NCBI GenBank assembly: GCA_013396635.1
Contig: WBMW01000464.1
Coordinates: 828,062-892,061 of the forward strand
Direction of reading: 5' to 3'
Origin: Penelope pileata
Taxonomy: Eukaryota; Chordata; Aves; Galliformes; Cracidae
DNA: 64,000 nt
Numbering within the stretch: the stretch's first letter is position 1; each line of letters begins with the position of its first letter. The notes below the pieces were generated by a model, which had not been told where the DNA came from, ran no database searches, and worked only from the letters and a program-made list of their open reading frames with translations. Shown here one piece after another: positions 25,620 to 38,858 of the stretch. A program made the position numbers and the translations under genes.

Positions 25620-25637
25620 GTTTGTTTGTTTGTTTTT
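25620..25637. repeat. (GTTT)n microsatellite
   Basis: Four GTTT units ending in TT. Short and perfect. Confidence 0.85.
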
Positions 25638-28600
25638 GTACTGATCCTGCTTGGAGTGACTTAAGCAAAGCCCCTACAAAATGTCCAAGTGTTGTAGAAC
25701 AGAGCTTTGCCAGCTGAGAGAATGAAAGACTGAGGAGTCCTGTATGTGTTTTGACCAACTAGAAGCTGAAGATGGCATGCATTTTCTCAGCTACCAATGC
25801 TGGTTGTTTAAATGCACCTCTTAAGCATGAAGGAGTATTATTAAACAGGTGAGCAATCGAGTATATTGTAACAACTTCAGCTCTGTAAAAGGTGATGCAC
25901 ACTCAAAAGAAGTATACGGTAAGTGGATTTGGAGTTCTTTAACTTCTTCCTGTCCCTCTCATAATCAAGTAATGCCAGCTTGTGCAGTGTTTGCATAAAG
26001 AAAGGGACAGTTTGAAAGCAATCTAAGTAACCTGGAGCTACTGTCAGCACTAAAAGAAAATATTTTTTAACTTTCTCACTACTGTTAAAAGCTCAGCTTT
26101 GACTTGAGGGGAGAGAGGCAATTTTGGAAGCCTGTTTAGCTTGATTTATTTGTGAATCAGGAGAGCTCAGATACAAAGGCACATTTGTCATTTTATTCGT
26201 GCTGCAGGGCTTGCCAAATACCCTGGGACTTTAATGAACCTGGAGGGAGGAGGATTCCTTACTTATGAATATGCTTTAAATTAAAAGAACCAATTGGCAG
26301 CAGAACTTTGAAGGCTGAGTGCGCAACGGGAAAAGAGTAAATGGCACAACTCATATCCACAACTGAGGGCATTTTTTATCCTTGGAAAGGTGTGCCCTTA
26401 CGAAGATGCTGAACAGATAATGTTTTTCACCATGCTGCTCCTTGTCCTTTTTCCTGGATGCCAGAGTTAAAAGCCTGCTTTATTGTTTCTCTGTTTTGAT
26501 AGATACTGAGTATTAGAGACAGAGCACCTTAGGCAATGTGTGCTTGGCTGCCGATGCAGTAGGAAGCAGAAGGAACTTTGGAAAAGGTTGAAAAAAAAAT
26601 TCAGCTCTGTAAATTTCTGCCACATAGTCTTTTCTTTCCTCTTCACTAGGGTGAAAACGAACTTTTAATGGTCAGCAGCTAAAAGTAGCAATTTGAAAAA
26701 CAATCCAAAACAAAAGAAGGAGCCCAATTCTGGCAATGACACAGAAAGAAGGGCAGAGTTCTGATGTGTGGGCAGGCAAAACCAGACAGGTTTTTTTTGG
26801 TGATGATAAGCATAGAAACTACTTCTCTCCAAAGGCAGAAAGTGTTCACATTTTTGTCATAATCGTTGTACAGGAGTGTGGACAAGTGTGCCATGCACTT
26901 GGTTACAAATATCTCCAAGCAGGGCCAGTAATTTCCTATCTACTTGTGTGTGCCTTCTCACCTGGTCGAGTCTTTCTTAGATTGATCTCTGAGTGCTACT
27001 GCAGAGGTGCTATGTTGCTACTGCAGTGTGTAGTCACTTTATATGGTACTTAAATATGCTGAGCTCCACAATACAAAAAAGATGTTAAATTTAGGGACAT
27101 TTGCCTTCATCCTGCTGCTAACAACATTCATGGCACTTCCAGAATCTGGGCTGAGCAAGCAGTGGGACGAGGCCAAGCAATAAGAGCTAAGAGCTGAAAT
27201 TTGCTGTTCTTCCATTAAGTATTTCTTCCTCCCTGCACATACCAGGTAGTGCAGCCAGGGCCTGGCCTACAGTTGATTTGCAGGGCAATCTTAGTACCAT
27301 GAAGAACAGGGCTTGCTGGGGATGTGCATGTTTTTGCAAGACTGTAAGATTCCAATAAAAGTTACTTGATTTCATTGTAGCTTCGTTCATTCTGATGGAA
27401 AATAATTCTGCTCTTTAACCACCAAACATGTCAGCCTCCAAGCATCCAGCTCATCATGAAAGGAATGAATGAAATTTGCAGTTGAAGCATGCTGTGAAAG
27501 AAACTCAGAAGCTGTTTATATGGCTTTAGGAAAATTGCTTTTTCCCTGTGTGTTACCAGTTGCAAAGCTTTCCAGTAAGGACACTTAAGGATTCAGTAGC
27601 TGCAGCTTCAAAGTTGGATGGACATGAAAGCTGAGCTGCCTGTGCATTCTGAAGGCTCCACATAATTCATTTACAGTCCTGTTTCCCATTGACGTGGTTT
27701 ATCATCATCTCGGACTGTTAATTGTGCTTCATAAATGCATGCTGTAACTGAATTGTCAAAACCAAAGATATTAAATCCTTTAGTCTTCTCACTGGAGGCT
27801 TATACTGTCACAGTTGTACTGAATTTAAAATCAGCTATTGTGTGGCCATAGCAAATGAGGGGACAGAGACTTCCAATATGGAACTCTAAATCTCTGAAGA
27901 GGTTAGTAAATAAATAACACGTTATCTGTGAAAACAACTCTTAACCAGTTACTGCTCCTCAACCATACTAAAGAATGAGTTGATAGTTTTGGTTTTTTTT
28001 CACCCTCATAACTTGATATTCACTGCAAAGTAAAATAGCTTTATGTGACTTGTCAAACAATTTATCTTACATTGACTTGGCAGTAAATGCACACGGTAAT
28101 CTGATGTTGTGCTTATGTATGTTATTCAACTGCACCATGCCAGCAGAGTGACTAATGTACTGGGCAGGCGTATGGTCCATGTTTAAATGAGTTTCAATAC
28201 AAAATAATTGATTTTTGTAATACGTGTTTATAGAACAGCCAATGCACAATTCTGCATTTCTGGCAACTTGTCCTCAGTACACAAATTGAGTTTTGAAAGC
28301 CAAGCCACTTCTTATTACAAATTAGGCTCCATGGCTCTTTGATGGGGTTTGGAGTATGGAGATCAGCTGCTCCTTGTGCTGAGGATGGGCAGAGCTGTAT
28401 CACCACAGGTCAGAATGACAAGCTGCACAGCAGCCGCAAAGCTACATAGAACCTCACCCCCACGAAATTCTGCATTTATGATTTATGGAACTTACCATAA
28501 CAGGGATGCCAAAGATGCTCTCTTCAGTTTTTCTTTCTCATCTTGGAACTCATTGGTGATTTTCAGTTGTATGATCTTTTTCTTGGTGACGGTTTTTAGC

Positions 28601-29515
28601 CTGGTGTGCTAGTCTTACTCATTGATCACACAATATTAATCAGTGGGATCAACCTCTATCCTTCAATCACAAATTTCCCTAGGCCTTCTTTTTCCTCCAC
28701 TAATTTAGGGAGCTGCAGTACTAACAAGCAGGCAAAGGAGCTTATAGCATTGTGAGCTCATCTGGTCAGTGAGTACTTTATGGCACTTCTGGATCTCTCT
28801 TTAGTCTGCTCTGAATTATGCATACATGAGTGCTCATGATAAAGATCACCAACAGACCACACACAGGAAGTTTTGAGGGCTATTATGCTTATTTTAGCTC
28901 TCTTTTAACAATTTATATCTTCTGAGTAGTTTTATTTTACATCTCAGTTCAGTTGCACTTGTTAGTTCTCTGCTGCCTTCATGGAATCTCTGTTTTGTCC
29001 TACTTATTTTCTTAACTACCCTAGAATCTTCCAGATTTTTCAGTATCAATGTCTCTAGTTTTTAAGTTTATGCAGCATGAAAGAGCATTTAAGCTACTTG
29101 GGAACTCTTCAGTCTCTTCCTTTTTTACTAATGGCCTGGATAATAAACATATATACACGGGCAAGTTTAATGTTAAAATGGTGTGCATGGGTATCAATAA
29201 CACACATCAACAGACAGCCTTTAGATGTAGCACACAGCTAAATGGAATAAAGCTGCAATTTCTGGAGTTATAGTGTTTGTCTGTGTTTTAAACAAGTGTC
29301 AGGAATTTTGAATGGAGTTCTACATGGAGGCAACAGTTTTATTGGCATAAATTTATTTTGAATAAATTCTTGAGTTGTGAGTGGTGGGTTTACCTTACTG
29401 GGATGTCCTTGAGTCTTTATGTTGTCTGGTGTTGTAAGGTGGTCAATGTTGCCTGTGCTCATACATCACCTTGCTAAAGTCTATTGCAGAAGAATAGTCT
29501 GTTTTGGAGTGTTGA

Positions 29516-29566
29516 TTTTTTTTTTTTCATTTTCTGTTTTTTGTTTTCTGTTTTTTAAGAAGCCTA
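29516..29566. repeat. T-rich low-complexity tract
   Basis: A T12 run followed by alternating TTTTCTG and TTTTTTG words with an approximate 13-14 base spacing, ending before AAGAAGCC. Confidence 0.75.
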
Positions 29567-32501
29567 ACAAAACCTGAAAATTTACCTCCTAATCTCAGCA
29601 AAATTAAATATTCTTTCTTTCAAAATTTCTTCTTTCAAAAAACATATCTATCTTAAGAAAAATCTTAGAATTCAGTAAAAATTGATAGGAAAACCTCAAG
29701 AGAAGAGAAACACTTGGAATGAGGGAAATTAGTTGCCAGACTGCTTGGATGAAAAATCCTAGGTGTAACTAGGAGATCTGCTAATAATCATGTGCCTCTG
29801 ATGGTTGAAGGTGCTTGGTATGTCACAGGATCAAAACATACCTTTCATACCAAACCAACTAAATTTGCTTCCCAGCTGTATTGGAGATACTGTTCTGTCT
29901 ATTGTGACCAAGAGACTGTATTGAGGGGGAAAATAAGAAAGCTTTTTAAAAATTTTTAAGTTTTCAAAATTAATTAGGATTGATGTTATACCATAAAGTA
30001 GTAGAAACAGTCTCTCTTATTTCCTGAGTAGTCCAACTCATAGGGGATTTCTGTCCTCATATTTCTGGTCCTCATTCTGGTCTCTGTTCTAGACATCCTC
30101 GAGTGACATGGGCCACAGACACCAATGATATCCATTTGGTTCTCTTCCTATCTTACAGGGATACCAAAGAAGTTTTCTCAAGGGTCCATGGATTTTAGTA
30201 TAGTTAGTGTTACAGCGATAGGCCTGGCAGCAACTGCATTGGGAATAAGAGCAACTTGTGTTTGAAATCTTCACCTAATAGAAAACTGATCTCAAAGTAA
30301 TTGTACAGTGAAATGATTGTGACCTTTTATAAAGAAATATGCTCAGAACTTTTTTAAGTGGACATAATGGATTCTCTTTTCACATTGTTTTGGGAGTTAA
30401 ATATTTGCCTGTGCCTTCATCTCAGCCACTTGTTTATCAGTTAGGTCAAAGATATTGTAGTAATGCGGTGGAATTCAGTAGACTGTCAGGCTGCCTGAAA
30501 TACTTCTGAAATATTGTTTCTACCTTTTGACAAAAGCAATTTCAGGTACAAAGTGAGGACAAGTTGTATGTTCATTGCAAGTGTCCAAGAGTATTGCAAG
30601 AATCCAAGTCAGATCTTCAAACATATGAGAAAGCGAATCCATGCTGAGGATTAGCATCAAATCACTTGAGAGAAAACAAATGACTTCAAAATACCTGCTT
30701 GCCCTGCAGTCTCAAGACCAAGGGTAAAAGAACGTGACTTCAGAAGTCCAAGGCCAAAAAGAATCTGGAAGGATTCAATGACTGTTTAGCTACAGATAGT
30801 GAACTAGAGCTAGCTAGTTTCTGTAATCCAGACTGGATTAGCAGTTGAGCCTAAACCAACAAAGCAGATAGAAAGCAGACAACATACACACTCTGTAACA
30901 CGCTTCTGAGTGGTGAAAGAGAAAAAATTTCTCTTGAAAACACTTATACTAAGGGATTTAGGTGAGAGAAGCTTATGTTAGAAAGAGGATAATGGATAGC
31001 TAGGACACTGATGCTTTTTGACAGTAACAGAAGTTTAGTTCATATTTTAGAGAATCTTTCTCTAGGATGAAAATTGGAAAGTTTCAAGGAATCAAATGTA
31101 TATGGCATTAAAGCAAGCGATATCATTTTCTACTGTAAATCTAAAAATAGATGGGAAATCCTGGAGGAGAGAAGCAAAGGGAAGAAAGAGATGAGAGCTA
31201 CAAACCAAGGACTACTCTATTTTGGAGTCTTTTCTAGTGCTATTTTAAATTTTATTCATAGTTCATACTTAGAAAATTGTCACTGCAAACAGTGGCTCAG
31301 GCATGGGGTCGGCTGTGGAGAAATACACAAAGGCTGAAAGACCCTCATATACCTATAACTTCATTCATATAAATAATGACTGCTACATCCAAGGCCTGGC
31401 TATACGTTTTCTGCAGTCATGTGCCTTGATGCACCCCACTGAAGGGAATAGCCATAACAATGATCTGCTGGAGCTTTAAATCAAGTATGTTGCCTGTTGA
31501 TTTGCTCATCCCATACCACTAGCAGTAACTAGATCCTTCCTGAGAAAGGTGTAGTATGGCTACAAGGACCTGGTGTGCATCAGCATGCTGCACACTTTTC
31601 TCTGTAGCTGGTGATAGCTAGCTGGAAGAAAAAAATGTAGAAAAAGTGTGTGGTGAATAGGTGAGGGCGTGAAAATTAAAGAGCAACTGACAAAATCTGC
31701 ATGTCATTGTCATAGAGAAGATGCAGATGAAAACGGTATTTTTGCTTTACCTTTCTCCATTTCAGTGAGGGAAGGGTAACTAATAATTCCCTCATGGAGC
31801 AGACTTTTCCCCAGTTGTCTTTTCAAGCCAGATCTGCTTGCTTGAAGCTGTTACTGGAGCAGAGCCAAGCATGTCAATCCCTGGCAGACACGATTATCCA
31901 TCTGGAGACAGGCGCTCCGTAAACTGACTTTGGAATGTGGTTGTTAACTTCCCCTCCTAGGGAAGCTCTCATGGGAGTTCTGAGGCCAAGTTGAAAAAGG
32001 ACGTGGGTCTTCCTGTACATGTCATGAGTTGTCACGGTTAACAACAAAGCAGTCTGGAAGAGCTGCCAAGCCTGGAGCTTAAGTGAGTCTCTGATTATTA
32101 GAAGTCATCAAGCAGAGACAGATGTATGGGACTCCTGAGTCCTTTCACAGAGGAATCTGATTCTGATTCCAGTAGGAAATTGTACATGGAAAAGCTTAAG
32201 CCAGGCATGTGCTTTAAGTTGAGTAACTCCTAAATTCTGTTCCTGATTCTGTTCCTCTGTAGATGCGAGGCATCCTCTTTCTGCAGCATACTATGTCATG
32301 CTTAATCTAGAGGATGCCATATTGATGGACCTGCCTGTTTCCTGGAAATTGCCTTAAAAACTGCAGAAGACTGCAAATATATCCAAAGTGCATGTGTTAG
32401 CTGCAATTAGGAGTTAGATTCAAGAGCTTATCCAACAGACTTGCTTCTGGCTTTTATCTTGAGAACTGAGTGCATGGTATTTACCTGATTGATTAAGAAA
32501 T

Positions 32502-32597
32502 GAGGAAAAGGAAATGGAGCAAGGAGAGGAGAGAAGAGGAAAGGGGAAAAAGAAAGGAAATGGATACGGAAAGGGAAAAAGAAAGAATGGGACTCAG
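32502..32597. repeat. Purine-rich (GGAAA)n-like tract
   Basis: About 95 bases of nearly pure A/G on the plus strand built from AGGAAAGG, GAGAGG and AAAGAAAGG words, with few pyrimidine interruptions. Polypurine tracts of this kind can adopt non-B structures, but nothing here shows a function. Confidence 0.8.
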
Positions 32598-32715
32598 GAG
32601 TGAAATGATGTGGTCACTTTAGCTCAAAATGTGTTTTCAGAACACTGCTGCTGTTTTCCCCTGCACTTTGCAGTGGTTATTTCTATTTGCATGACTGTGA
32701 AGGGACAATAGTCGA

Positions 32716-32731
32716 TTTTTTTTTTTTTTTT
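32716..32731. repeat. Poly-T run (T16)
   Basis: Sixteen T bases about 120 bases after the purine-rich tract. No element was recognised around it. Confidence 0.85.
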
Positions 32732-34094
32732 GATCCTGGTATTCCTACATCTCTTTCATTCAGGTATGAACTTGCTGCAATAGTTCTATTTGTTGTACCT
32801 AATTTGCAGAAATCCTTTCTTGTTGAATTGTGGTATCCTGAAAACAGACACTAGATGAATCCTTCTGTCCATGTTCAACTGATTGTTTCATTCCCCTCCT
32901 ACGTAGGCTGGTTTTAGTATTTGACATCGCCTGCATTTTACTGTTCTGAAAGTTGCATGATACTCTTTCAAAAGGTAAAATTTCTTTGGGCAAACAGATC
33001 AGTATTAATGGTGATAATCACATATACCATCTATTAGTCACTATTTTCAAGTTCGAATAAACTATTGATAAAAAGTGTGCAACCTGTGAGTTGCAGAGAA
33101 GGGTGATATTTTCCTCAAAAGATGTACAGCAGTCAAAACACTTCGGTTTTCTATGGTATGAAGCAGGTCCCCAGTGTAACTGTTTCTTTCTTTTCCTTGC
33201 AGAGGGTAGTATTACCAAGAAGGTATTGAATAACATTGTACTTGGGATGGACAACAACATAACTACTGTAAATACCATGAAAATACGGATTGTGGTAACT
33301 CCCAGACTTCACTCAGAAAGCACGTGGAAGTGCTGAAGTCCTCTTAAATCAGATGTAAACTTCGGGACCTTTATATCACAGATATTCTCCTTTGGGTTTC
33401 TAGTATATCACCGTATTAGCCAGAACTCAGATAGCTTTCAAATATCTCTGTTAACATGAATCATCAATGCCTTCACAGTGACAGATTTTTGGACAGTGAT
33501 ATGTCTGTCTTTATGGAAGGTATGCCCTCATATCCTGCAGAGCGCCCCAGGTACTGATCAATCTAGACCTCATTTGATGGCTGTTTTGGTGTGCATGTGC
33601 TGCACTCCAGGCTTGCAGAATTCCTGCTGCTGATGTGCTTGACAGCCAGCTATCTCCTTTCTATTTGTTGTTCCATCCCATGCATTAGCACAATATTTAT
33701 AGTTTTAATTAACTCAGAGCAAATTTGTTGCTTGTCCATCCTATAAAAACACAGTTTAAATGGCACTGATGAGCACACAGACAAGCCCTAGGACTTGTCA
33801 AAAGACAGAGGAATCAATGCTGAAATCTGCAAAATTTGTAGAAGCTGTGCTTTGAGCATGGCCATCTTTCAGGAAAATTTAATGTTGATTTTATTTGTGT
33901 GTTGTTACGTGGTTTTGATCAAAATCCTAATTTTCGTATGTGGTTTGGGTGGCAAAATGTCTCACTCAGGAACTAGGAATGTGCAACACACAGCAGCAGC
34001 AGCTTCCTAAACTGTCACTTGGCTGCAGCTGAACATGCATGTTTTTTCTGGACTACCAAAGGACAGATTTGAGCTAATACAAAATATAACTGAA

Positions 34095-34438
34095 AATCCT
34101 AGAATCCTGAAATTGTTAACATTGGAAAGATCTTCGAGATCACTAAGTCCAAGCATCAAGCTGAACTACAAAGTCCCATCGCTAACCCAGATTATTGCCA
34201 CATCTGCACGTCTCTTAAATAACTCAAGGGATGATGGGGCCTCCACCACTGCCTGATATTCAATCTGAACCTCCCTTCGTACAACTTGAGGCCATTTCTT
34301 TGCATCTTGTCATTTTCAAGCTGAGAAAGGAGACCAGTACCTTCATCGCTGCAATCTCCTTTCAGGGAGTTGTAGAGAGCAATGAGGTCTTCCCTCAGCT
34401 TCCTGTTCCCTGAACCAAACAACTCCAATTCCCTCAGT
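34095..34438 (-). mobile_element. CR1 LINE 3' end, minus strand
   Basis: Read on the plus strand it begins with the inverted CR1 octamer end (AATCCTAGAATCCTG), then AGATCACTAAGTCCAAGC, a GATGGGGCCTCCACCACTGC block, and ends in GAACCAAACAACTCCAATTC. On the minus strand the last 60 or so residues of ORF2 are still readable in the frame 34192-34551: LRELELFGSGNRKLREDLIA, then a LYNSLKG motif, as at the C-terminal end of CR1 ORF2. The 5' boundary near 34438 is where similarity stops. The 34192-34551 frame runs a further 110 bases into unique sequence, so it is an accidental extension. Confidence 0.9.
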
Positions 34439-35730
34439 GAATTTTTTGCTGTTATGGTCATTTTACATGTGCATGACACTAGAGATTGTGTTTCCAAATT
34501 CAGCAGTATCTTGCAAACGTGCAGAATATAATTCTTGCATCGCAGTTGCAAGCAAGAACTGGGAGTATATGTTTGTGTAGGTTGTTAGTGCTGTTGTCTG
34601 CATACCAAGCCTTATGGATTAGTTGCCAAAAGATGCTGCCATTTGATGCCTTAGCTGACTTCATTAAGCGTGCAGCAGGTTAGTAGACTTCAGCAGGAAT
34701 TGTACGTGTGTATATCCTTGGAATAAATTTGTCTCTCAGTCTATTAAAATCCATTCCATCTTCTGCCCTTTCTTCAAACCACAATGAATATATGCATGCG
34801 GTATATACAATACTGTAATATAAAAAATAAAACTGAGTGCGTGATCTTGTGGTCCCTTGCTGAAGTATGGGCTTCAGAAAGAAGTTAGAATTGATTTCCT
34901 TAAATATCTTTGTCAAGAAAGATATGAGTCTAGCATGTTTTTTGTGCAGTTTCCTGTGCCATCACAAACTAGCGCTGAAGCAGCTTCTAGATAATTTGGT
35001 TAACTATGTTAAAGACGCTTCAGCAGAATCTGTGTTGTGAAGGTGCATTTTTTCCCAGCAGCATCACTCCAACTTCACCTAAACCACATGGCTGCTCCCT
35101 TGGGCCTGCTGAAAGCAAGCATTGCTATAGTTTTGACAGTTATGGAGGAAAAATAAAAAGGCTGGAGTTGCTTTTTAGTTTAATCTTCTAGAAATATTCC
35201 CCAGTTTTTATGAAATCCTGTTCAATTGTAAAGTCTGCTTTACTGCAGACCGTTCCAGCCATATGTCATTCATCTATAACCAGAACCTCCTTGTCCAAAT
35301 TTTAAATCAGGGTGAATAACAACTCCCTCTTTCATTATGGCTTGTTTTAAAGCCAGAAGACAACATACAAAGTTTTACACCAAGGATCTCCAAACACTGC
35401 CTGCCACATGTACCCATGTTGACTTGATGCTTTCTTGTTTGCATGTGGTAGTTTTTGCCGTATGTATGAGTTTGAAGGTGCCAAGCATTTTCTCTGTCAG
35501 CTAAAGTGGTCTGCAACAGCTGCACAAGCATTATCCTCTTGCTGCTGGTGCATTCACCATGTGCTGCTGCTGGACCTGTGTGTTAAACATCAGCTGAGCG
35601 TATTCAGCAATTGAAGGTACTCTAGGGTAATTCCATTACCCATCTTGTTGCAAGTCTGTGCTTTAATACATGCTAGGCAACAAAGCAGTAGCTCTTCTGA
35701 AGCTGCTTCATTTCTTGAACCATAGACAAC

Positions 35731-35743
35731 TTTTTTTTTTTTT
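35731..35743. repeat. Poly-T run (T13)
   Basis: Thirteen T bases, then CCTCTTAGAGCAG. The pyrimidine-AG pattern resembles a splice acceptor, but no following exon could be supported. Confidence 0.8.
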
Positions 35744-36703
35744 CCTCTTAGAGCAGTCTTTGGTGTTTATGAAAAAAGAATGCATGTCTCAAAACTAAAT
35801 TTGGTCAATCTGAAATGTATAACAATATTAAGTTAGGAATGACTGCGAAGAACCAGGACTTTCAGGAGCTATGGGGTCTGTATAGCAATGCAAAATGGAG
35901 TTTTAGCTTGCCACGGCACTGGTGAAGCTGTTTTCCTAGTCATTGTAGGGAACTTAATCCCAGCTTATGGAGCTTTTGCCTAGGTAAATAGAGTGAATAT
36001 GTTTTATTAGGAGTAGCTGCAAGATAGCTGTCAAAAGGGCACTGGATGGTAAAAAGACAAATGGAAGCATTGAGCAAGAAAGCTGGAAAAATAAGATTCA
36101 TTTATCTTGTGTAATAAATGCTTGATGGGTCTGTGCGACCTTTGAGAGAGCAACGAAGGGTTGTTTGGGTGAGTGGGAGGCACTAGGTGATAATGAGAAG
36201 GCTGAAGTGTAGTAGCTGCGTGGAGCAAAGGAATAACAGTCTGTGCTCCAACCCCTATACGTAGCAACAGCTTGTGTGTATATGTGTTATATAAAGCTGT
36301 AATAATCACTACCGCATTTGTGTTGATGCATGCGTAAAGCTTTCATTACGTTTTACATAATGATTTTAAAGTGATTTTTTTTCAGTGATGCCAATGTGTT
36401 CTCAATAGGATTTTTGACAATACGCATGTATGCATGTTTGGATTTCATTATGGTAAAGGTAAGCATTCAGAAAGCTGAACCATGAATATAAAATCAATTT
36501 AAATGCATTTGGAATCTGTATAGCAACATACGCACTTACGTAAATGCTGGGAATTGTCCCAGTCATTAAAGATGCATTCTCCTGTGGATTAGATAAGATC
36601 TTGTTAGAGTAAGTGGATTTAACTATCATTCAATCGTGTACACTGTTTGGAAGGGATGCTTTAGCACATTACCATCTAGATTCTAGAAGTTAAAACATAA
36701 GCC

Positions 36704-36739
36704 AGCTTATAACTTCTTATAAGCTTATAACTTCTTATG
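36704..36739. repeat. Two-copy tandem repeat, 18-bp period
   Basis: AGCTTATAACTTCTTATA is followed directly by AGCTTATAACTTCTTATG. The copies differ only at the last base. Confidence 0.9.
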
Positions 36740-37318
36740 GGTCACTCTAATGGAAAATGATTCATGCTGTTTAGAAGCAATGTCCAGGGGTAGGTAAGCC
36801 CTTTTGGTTATCCTTAAATTACTCAAAGTAAGGGATACCTCTGCAACCATGACAGAACAGTGCCCTGCTCAATGGGCTTGGGCCTGGAGTTTCCCCTCAG
36901 ACCACAGTAAGGCATGGTAGTAGCAGTGAACTTAGCATCATTCACTGCATTTCTAACCCCATTGCCTTTCTTAGTGATGTCTTTATTTGGGAGTCTAACT
37001 TTTAGACCTATTCTGAGGGCAGATGCATAGGATTTTTCATTTAGAAGAGAAGCAAGATCCCAAAGTGGGGTCTGCCTGGCAGGAAATGTCCGTCAGTCAG
37101 CCCTTGCTCCTCTGAGCCTGCGGTCTGTGTTAACTTAAATGCATCAGCAACTGCTAATTGCTGTAGTGTAGCAGGGGGTGGAGAGAGTTGGTCTCCAGAG
37201 CACTGTTTTCAGACAAATAATAATGCTAATAGTGCTGTGTGAAATAGCTAGGTGCCAAATCTCCATTAGGACTTACTTGCTCTGCCGGTATTAGGAGGAT
37301 GGTGCTTCTCTCAGTAGA

Positions 37319-37367
37319 TTTTTGCCTGTGATTCTGGCATTTCTTTTGCCTGTGATTCTGGCATTTA
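37319..37367. repeat. Two-copy tandem repeat, 24-bp period
   Basis: TTTGCCTGTGATTCTGGCAT plus TT occurs at 37321 and again at 37345 with no mismatch. On the minus strand it gives a doubled CQNHRQK peptide inside the frame 37226-37408, an artefact of the DNA repeat. Confidence 0.92.
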
Positions 37368-38703
37368 ACTGGCATTAATGTTTTTTTAACTTTGTATTTT
37401 TTAACCATGAGTTTTTCAGCATATGTAGATTTTATGTAACTGGAAAGTGATGTTTGTAAAAAGTCTTCTGGAATTTACTGTTTTCTAAGAAAAAACAATA
37501 TGGCTGATAGTTGCATCGTGGTCAGAGCTCACCTCTATGATTATTATTATTTTAATGAGGTTAAGGTTAAGTCCTTTAATAGCTTGCAGTTTTAAGTGAG
37601 TCTGGACTGATTTTTGTTCAAAATTGTGTTATACTCTCAGAACTAGTTAACTACAGTAGAAAATATTAGTTGATCAGTGGGTTTCAAAATTACACCAGTT
37701 ACTTGGAACTCTCAATATTAGGTAAGAACTGGAGATTTGTTAGAATAAAGGTGATGCATCATTGCCTTAAAATCAATAGATAAAATAAAACTAAGATGAT
37801 TTTCGAGAGGTGCTTGGGAAAATATATTTTTTCCTATCCCACGGACAAGAATCTTAAGAAACTTAGTTTTAAGAAGAGGAAAGATTGCTGGAAGGTGACT
37901 TTGTGAACTTTCAATGAAAATGTTTGGGTGACCTGAGAAGTTATTTCTGATGAAAAATTGTCATCCAACTCTACTATATACAGATTTAGAAGCTTAATTT
38001 CTCTGTACTGCGCTTTACAATCTCTACGTATATTGCTTCTGAACGGTCCGGATATCAGATGATAAATATTTTTCATTGCTATATGCAAGCATAGTCTAGA
38101 AGGATTTGCTTTGTCTTCGGGTTGTTTTTAGAACTGTTGCTGACTGAATTGTCTTATAACCTTAGATTGATACCATGGTTTTACACAATCAAATGCCGCC
38201 TTGCTGTATAACTTGGAGTGAGAGTAAAAACATGCAATAAATTATAGATTTACTCTGGCTTTTGTTTGTGCTTGAATGAATCCTGGAGCTCAGACCACTG
38301 GGTTTGGCATGTTGCTTCTCAAACAGCACCTTGAATAAAATCATTCAAGGCATGTCTGAGTCAAAATGAACCCTGACCACTTGGGAAAACTCTGCTCAGT
38401 AGGCTGTATAATGTCACCTCACACTGTTCATTGGAGGAATTAGGCAAACAAGTTAGATACCTTTCCAAATCAAATGGATAGGCATTAAAATCTGTTTTAC
38501 TGGTTACTGTTCCTCCTTTACAAACCACTGCTTGAGATTTGTAGCTTAATTCTCCCTATTTTTAAGGGCTAGATTCTCAGCAATGCCAATCTGTGTTGCA
38601 GAATGAGCCAAGCAGTCTGGAGAGTGTTTGGGGTTAAATCCCATGCTTTCTCCATTCATAGCTGCTTTAAGGGATCAACTAAGCATAGGGTTTACTTTAG
38701 TCT

Positions 38704-38858
38704 ATCATAGAAAAAAATCCTATTGTAGAAAGGATTGCGTTGGAAGGTACCTTAAAGCCCATTCAGTTCCAGTCCCCTGCAGTAGGCAGGGTTGCCCCCA
38801 CCAGATCAGACTGCCCAGGACCCCGTCCAACCTGGCCTTGAACACCTCCAGGGATAAG
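38704..38858 (-). mobile_element. CR1 LINE 3' end, minus strand, short
   Basis: The plus strand shows the inverted CR1 tail: ATCATAG at the end, GTTGGAAGGTACCTTAAAGC, AGTTCCAGTCCCCTGC, the ACTGCCCAGGACCCCGTCCA block and CTGGCCTTGAACACCTCCAG. Similarity stops near GGATAAGG. The usual next segment (the inverse of the GGCTGCCCAGAGA box) is absent, so about 155 bases of 3' end remain. The overlapping frames at 38628-38957 plus and 38720-38908 minus are shadows. Confidence 0.92.

Larger units (their letters stand above)
22260..34094. other. Long non-coding stretch, no gene recognised
   Basis: About 11.8 kb with only short unrecognised open frames on both strands. It contains a 14-bp-period doublet near 24074-24103, a (TTTG)n tract at 25620-25637, a T12 run at 29516-29527 followed by T-rich near-repeats of TTTTCTG, a purine-rich tract at 32502-32597 and a T16 run at 32716-32731. 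The stretch about 27650-27800 resembles a conserved non-coding element in texture. No transposon termini were recognised here. Confidence 0.55.
34439..38703. other. Non-coding DNA, no gene recognised
   Basis: No gene or mobile element recognised between the two minus-strand CR1 pieces. It holds a T13 run at 35731-35743 and two small exact or near-exact tandem duplications at 36704-36739 and 37319-37367. The open frames, including 36031-36309 minus, are unrecognised. Confidence 0.55.

Noticed and set aside
33180..33230. TTTCTTTTCCTTGCAG acceptor and GTATTG donor framing a 20-base micro-exon
   Set aside because: Such pairs are expected by chance in 64 kb and nothing upstream or downstream supports an exon chain.
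34192..34551. Minus-strand open frame of 119 codons
   Set aside because: About 80 codons are the CR1 ORF2 C-terminus and tail, and the N-terminal part is unique DNA read by chance.
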